From positions 25,380,169-25,444,168 of the forward strand of contig CM056556.1 in NCBI GenBank assembly GCA_029721515.1: a DNA stretch of 64,000 bases. The letters are read 5' to 3'. This document shows, in pieces, positions 62,495-64,000 of this stretch (position 1 is its first letter; every line of letters begins with the position of its first letter). Source of the DNA: Synanceia verrucosa (lineage: Eukaryota > Chordata > Actinopteri > Perciformes > Synanceiidae). The notes below the pieces were generated by a model that saw only the letters and a list, made by a program, of their open reading frames with translations, did not search any database and was not told where the DNA came from. A program made the position numbers and the translations under genes.

Positions 62495-64000
62495 GTAAGA
62501 TGCCAATTTAGTCGCTGGATAAACTAAAGCTAGTGAATGTCAGCACTCGGAATGTTTGAGTCCTGTTCGGGGTCTGTCTCCCGGTACATTCCGGATTCGA
62601 CCGGTTCGATTGAATTGGGAGAAAACCCCAGGCCTCCGCAGAACCGCTGCTGCCTCTGCTCTTATTATTTTTAGCTCAACTTCCGCTCATTTGCGAATCT
62701 CAAAACGGAGGCTCCTTGTACGGTCCTGGCTCGAAATAGGAGCAGTGCACATATTATAAATTCACTTCAAGATTACCCCCCACGCCCTGTTTGTTCTGTG
62801 GACGTGGTGTTCGCCCCTGTGCCTCTGGTCCCGTGTGTTAGGGAAGTTTTCACACACCTAAGATCGCTAGCTTGTTAGTTTAGCATAGCCACAGCTTGCT
62901 AACAGCTCGCTAGACTTACTCACACGCCCTTTTTCGCTGTATGGTACCGATTTTCTGTAGTTACACAACAAATATCGCAAGTGCTGGGTTGTCAGATTGT
63001 TTTGCACATATCAAGGATCTCATCCGTTGTTTTGGTGTGATTCAAGCTAACTTGCTAACCACTGTACCTCCTAACATGTAGCGATTCACTTACAGTAAAA
63101 AGATGTGGGAACTATGAGTTTCACTTGATCAACGACATGACGGAAACGGCCGTGTGACGTTTCACCCACCATAGGTTAGAGATGTGTTCTTACATGCCCT
63201 TCCCTTTTAAGAGTATGTGTCTAAAGGTCTCACGCCCGTACTTGTTTCTTTTACAAATGGTGCAGCTGCTGGTCACACTGCTAGTACTGTTAGCAGGGCT
63301 TGTACCTCTTTTACAGCCCTGCTAGTGTTTGTTCACTTTCTCATTTCCTTAAAAGAACAGACTGTCAGCAGGAATTCTTGCATGTACATTTAGTGTCCAG
63401 CTATTTGCAACCTTTGAATGTTTGAACGCATCAGTATCTTTCAAGGGTTGTTTGATTAAGACACATTGATAGCAGCTTTGCTGTCAATGCTGCTGTTTGA
63501 AGAACTCCTGCTGATACTATTTATCAATTCATTGATTGTTGTTTTAATGATTAAGTCAGTAGTTAAGTTACTTAAAGTTGTGCAGATGTGAAGATTCCCT
63601 TCGTTTTTTTTCTAATTTTTTAAGTTATTGTCATTTTAATACTTGGTTCTGTCACAGTCACTTTGTCAGCATATGTCTCCATGAGCTCTGCTTAGGTGTG
63701 TGTAACTTTTTAAAAAAATGTTTTGTCAAATAAATTCTTCACAATTAAATAAAACGAAAAAACGAGCCTTCATATCCTTCTTAATGTTGCATTCTGAGCT
63801 CGCTCCTTCCACGCCGTACATAGTATCACAGTAGACTATTATGAGCATGAAGGTTTATGTAATAGGCTTTGCCATTAAAAGTTCAGAACAGGGCCTGGTT
63901 TTATTTTGTTTATGTTCCATGTCAGCCTGAGTCAGATAGTTTTTTCAGGCAGCTCACTGACCCCAGAGTTTGACCGCATCATGCTCATCAACACAGAGGT
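62495..64000 (+). other. capza2: capza2 intron 1 (partial)
   Basis: CpG-richer near its start, then AT-rich. No sequence resembling capza2 exon 2 is present before the window ends, so the intron is longer than 1.5 kb. Confidence 0.75.

Noticed and set aside
63956..64000. Exon-like end of the window: ttttttcag followed by an open stretch and a final gt
   Set aside because: It does not encode the expected capza2 exon 2, and in the phase left by capza2 exon 1 it hits a stop after three codons. One frame is open (LTPEFDRIMLINTE), but I recognise nothing in it and the window ends there.

Overview
The window is vertebrate genomic DNA from a teleost fish, probably a percomorph. It has large introns with GT/AG boundaries, many (TG)n/(CA)n microsatellites and several fish-type tRNA-derived SINE and MITE-like repeats. 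Almost all of the coding content belongs to one receptor tyrosine kinase gene on the + strand, met (hepatocyte growth factor receptor). The last 1.6 kb contains the promoter and first coding exon of a second + strand gene, capza2 (F-actin capping protein alpha-2). The met-capza2 order and orientation match the human MET-CAPZA2 neighbourhood on chromosome 7.

Layout. Bases 1-1153 are the large Sema-encoding exon (human exon 2), truncated at its 5' end by the window edge, so only the signal peptide and the first few mature residues are missing. Intron 2 (1154-21754, 20.6 kb) is non-coding and carries several repeats. Exons 3-10 lie at 21755-30120 and encode the end of Sema, the PSI domain and most of the IPT domains. 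Intron 10 (7.7 kb) separates them from exons 11-15 (37820-46228), which cover the last IPT domain, the transmembrane helix and the juxtamembrane segment. Exons 16-21 (48448-52523) encode the tyrosine kinase and the docking tail. The 3' UTR follows to about 55.0 kb with three AATAAA signals. The interval 55.0-62.4 kb is intergenic repeat-bearing DNA, with an AT-rich palindromic block at 61.75-61.98 kb. capza2 exon 1 is at 62456-62494.

I joined 20 met exons by hand. Every junction keeps the frame, and the sum is 1404 codons plus a stop. Residue numbers below count from the first complete codon at base 2; in the kinase they equal human MET numbering minus 4. The furin site, kinase catalytic residues, activation-loop tyrosine pair, juxtamembrane Cbl-type tyrosine and twin docking tyrosines are all present, so the gene looks intact. 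The main oddities are a Ser/Thr-rich C-terminal extension ending in Cys-Cys-Thr, a long TG tract upstream of the juxtamembrane exon, two inverted copies of a TTAA-flanked MITE, and a compact CRE/ETS/YY1-like promoter at capza2. I found no wholly new system; this is an ordinary vertebrate locus with some lineage-specific details.
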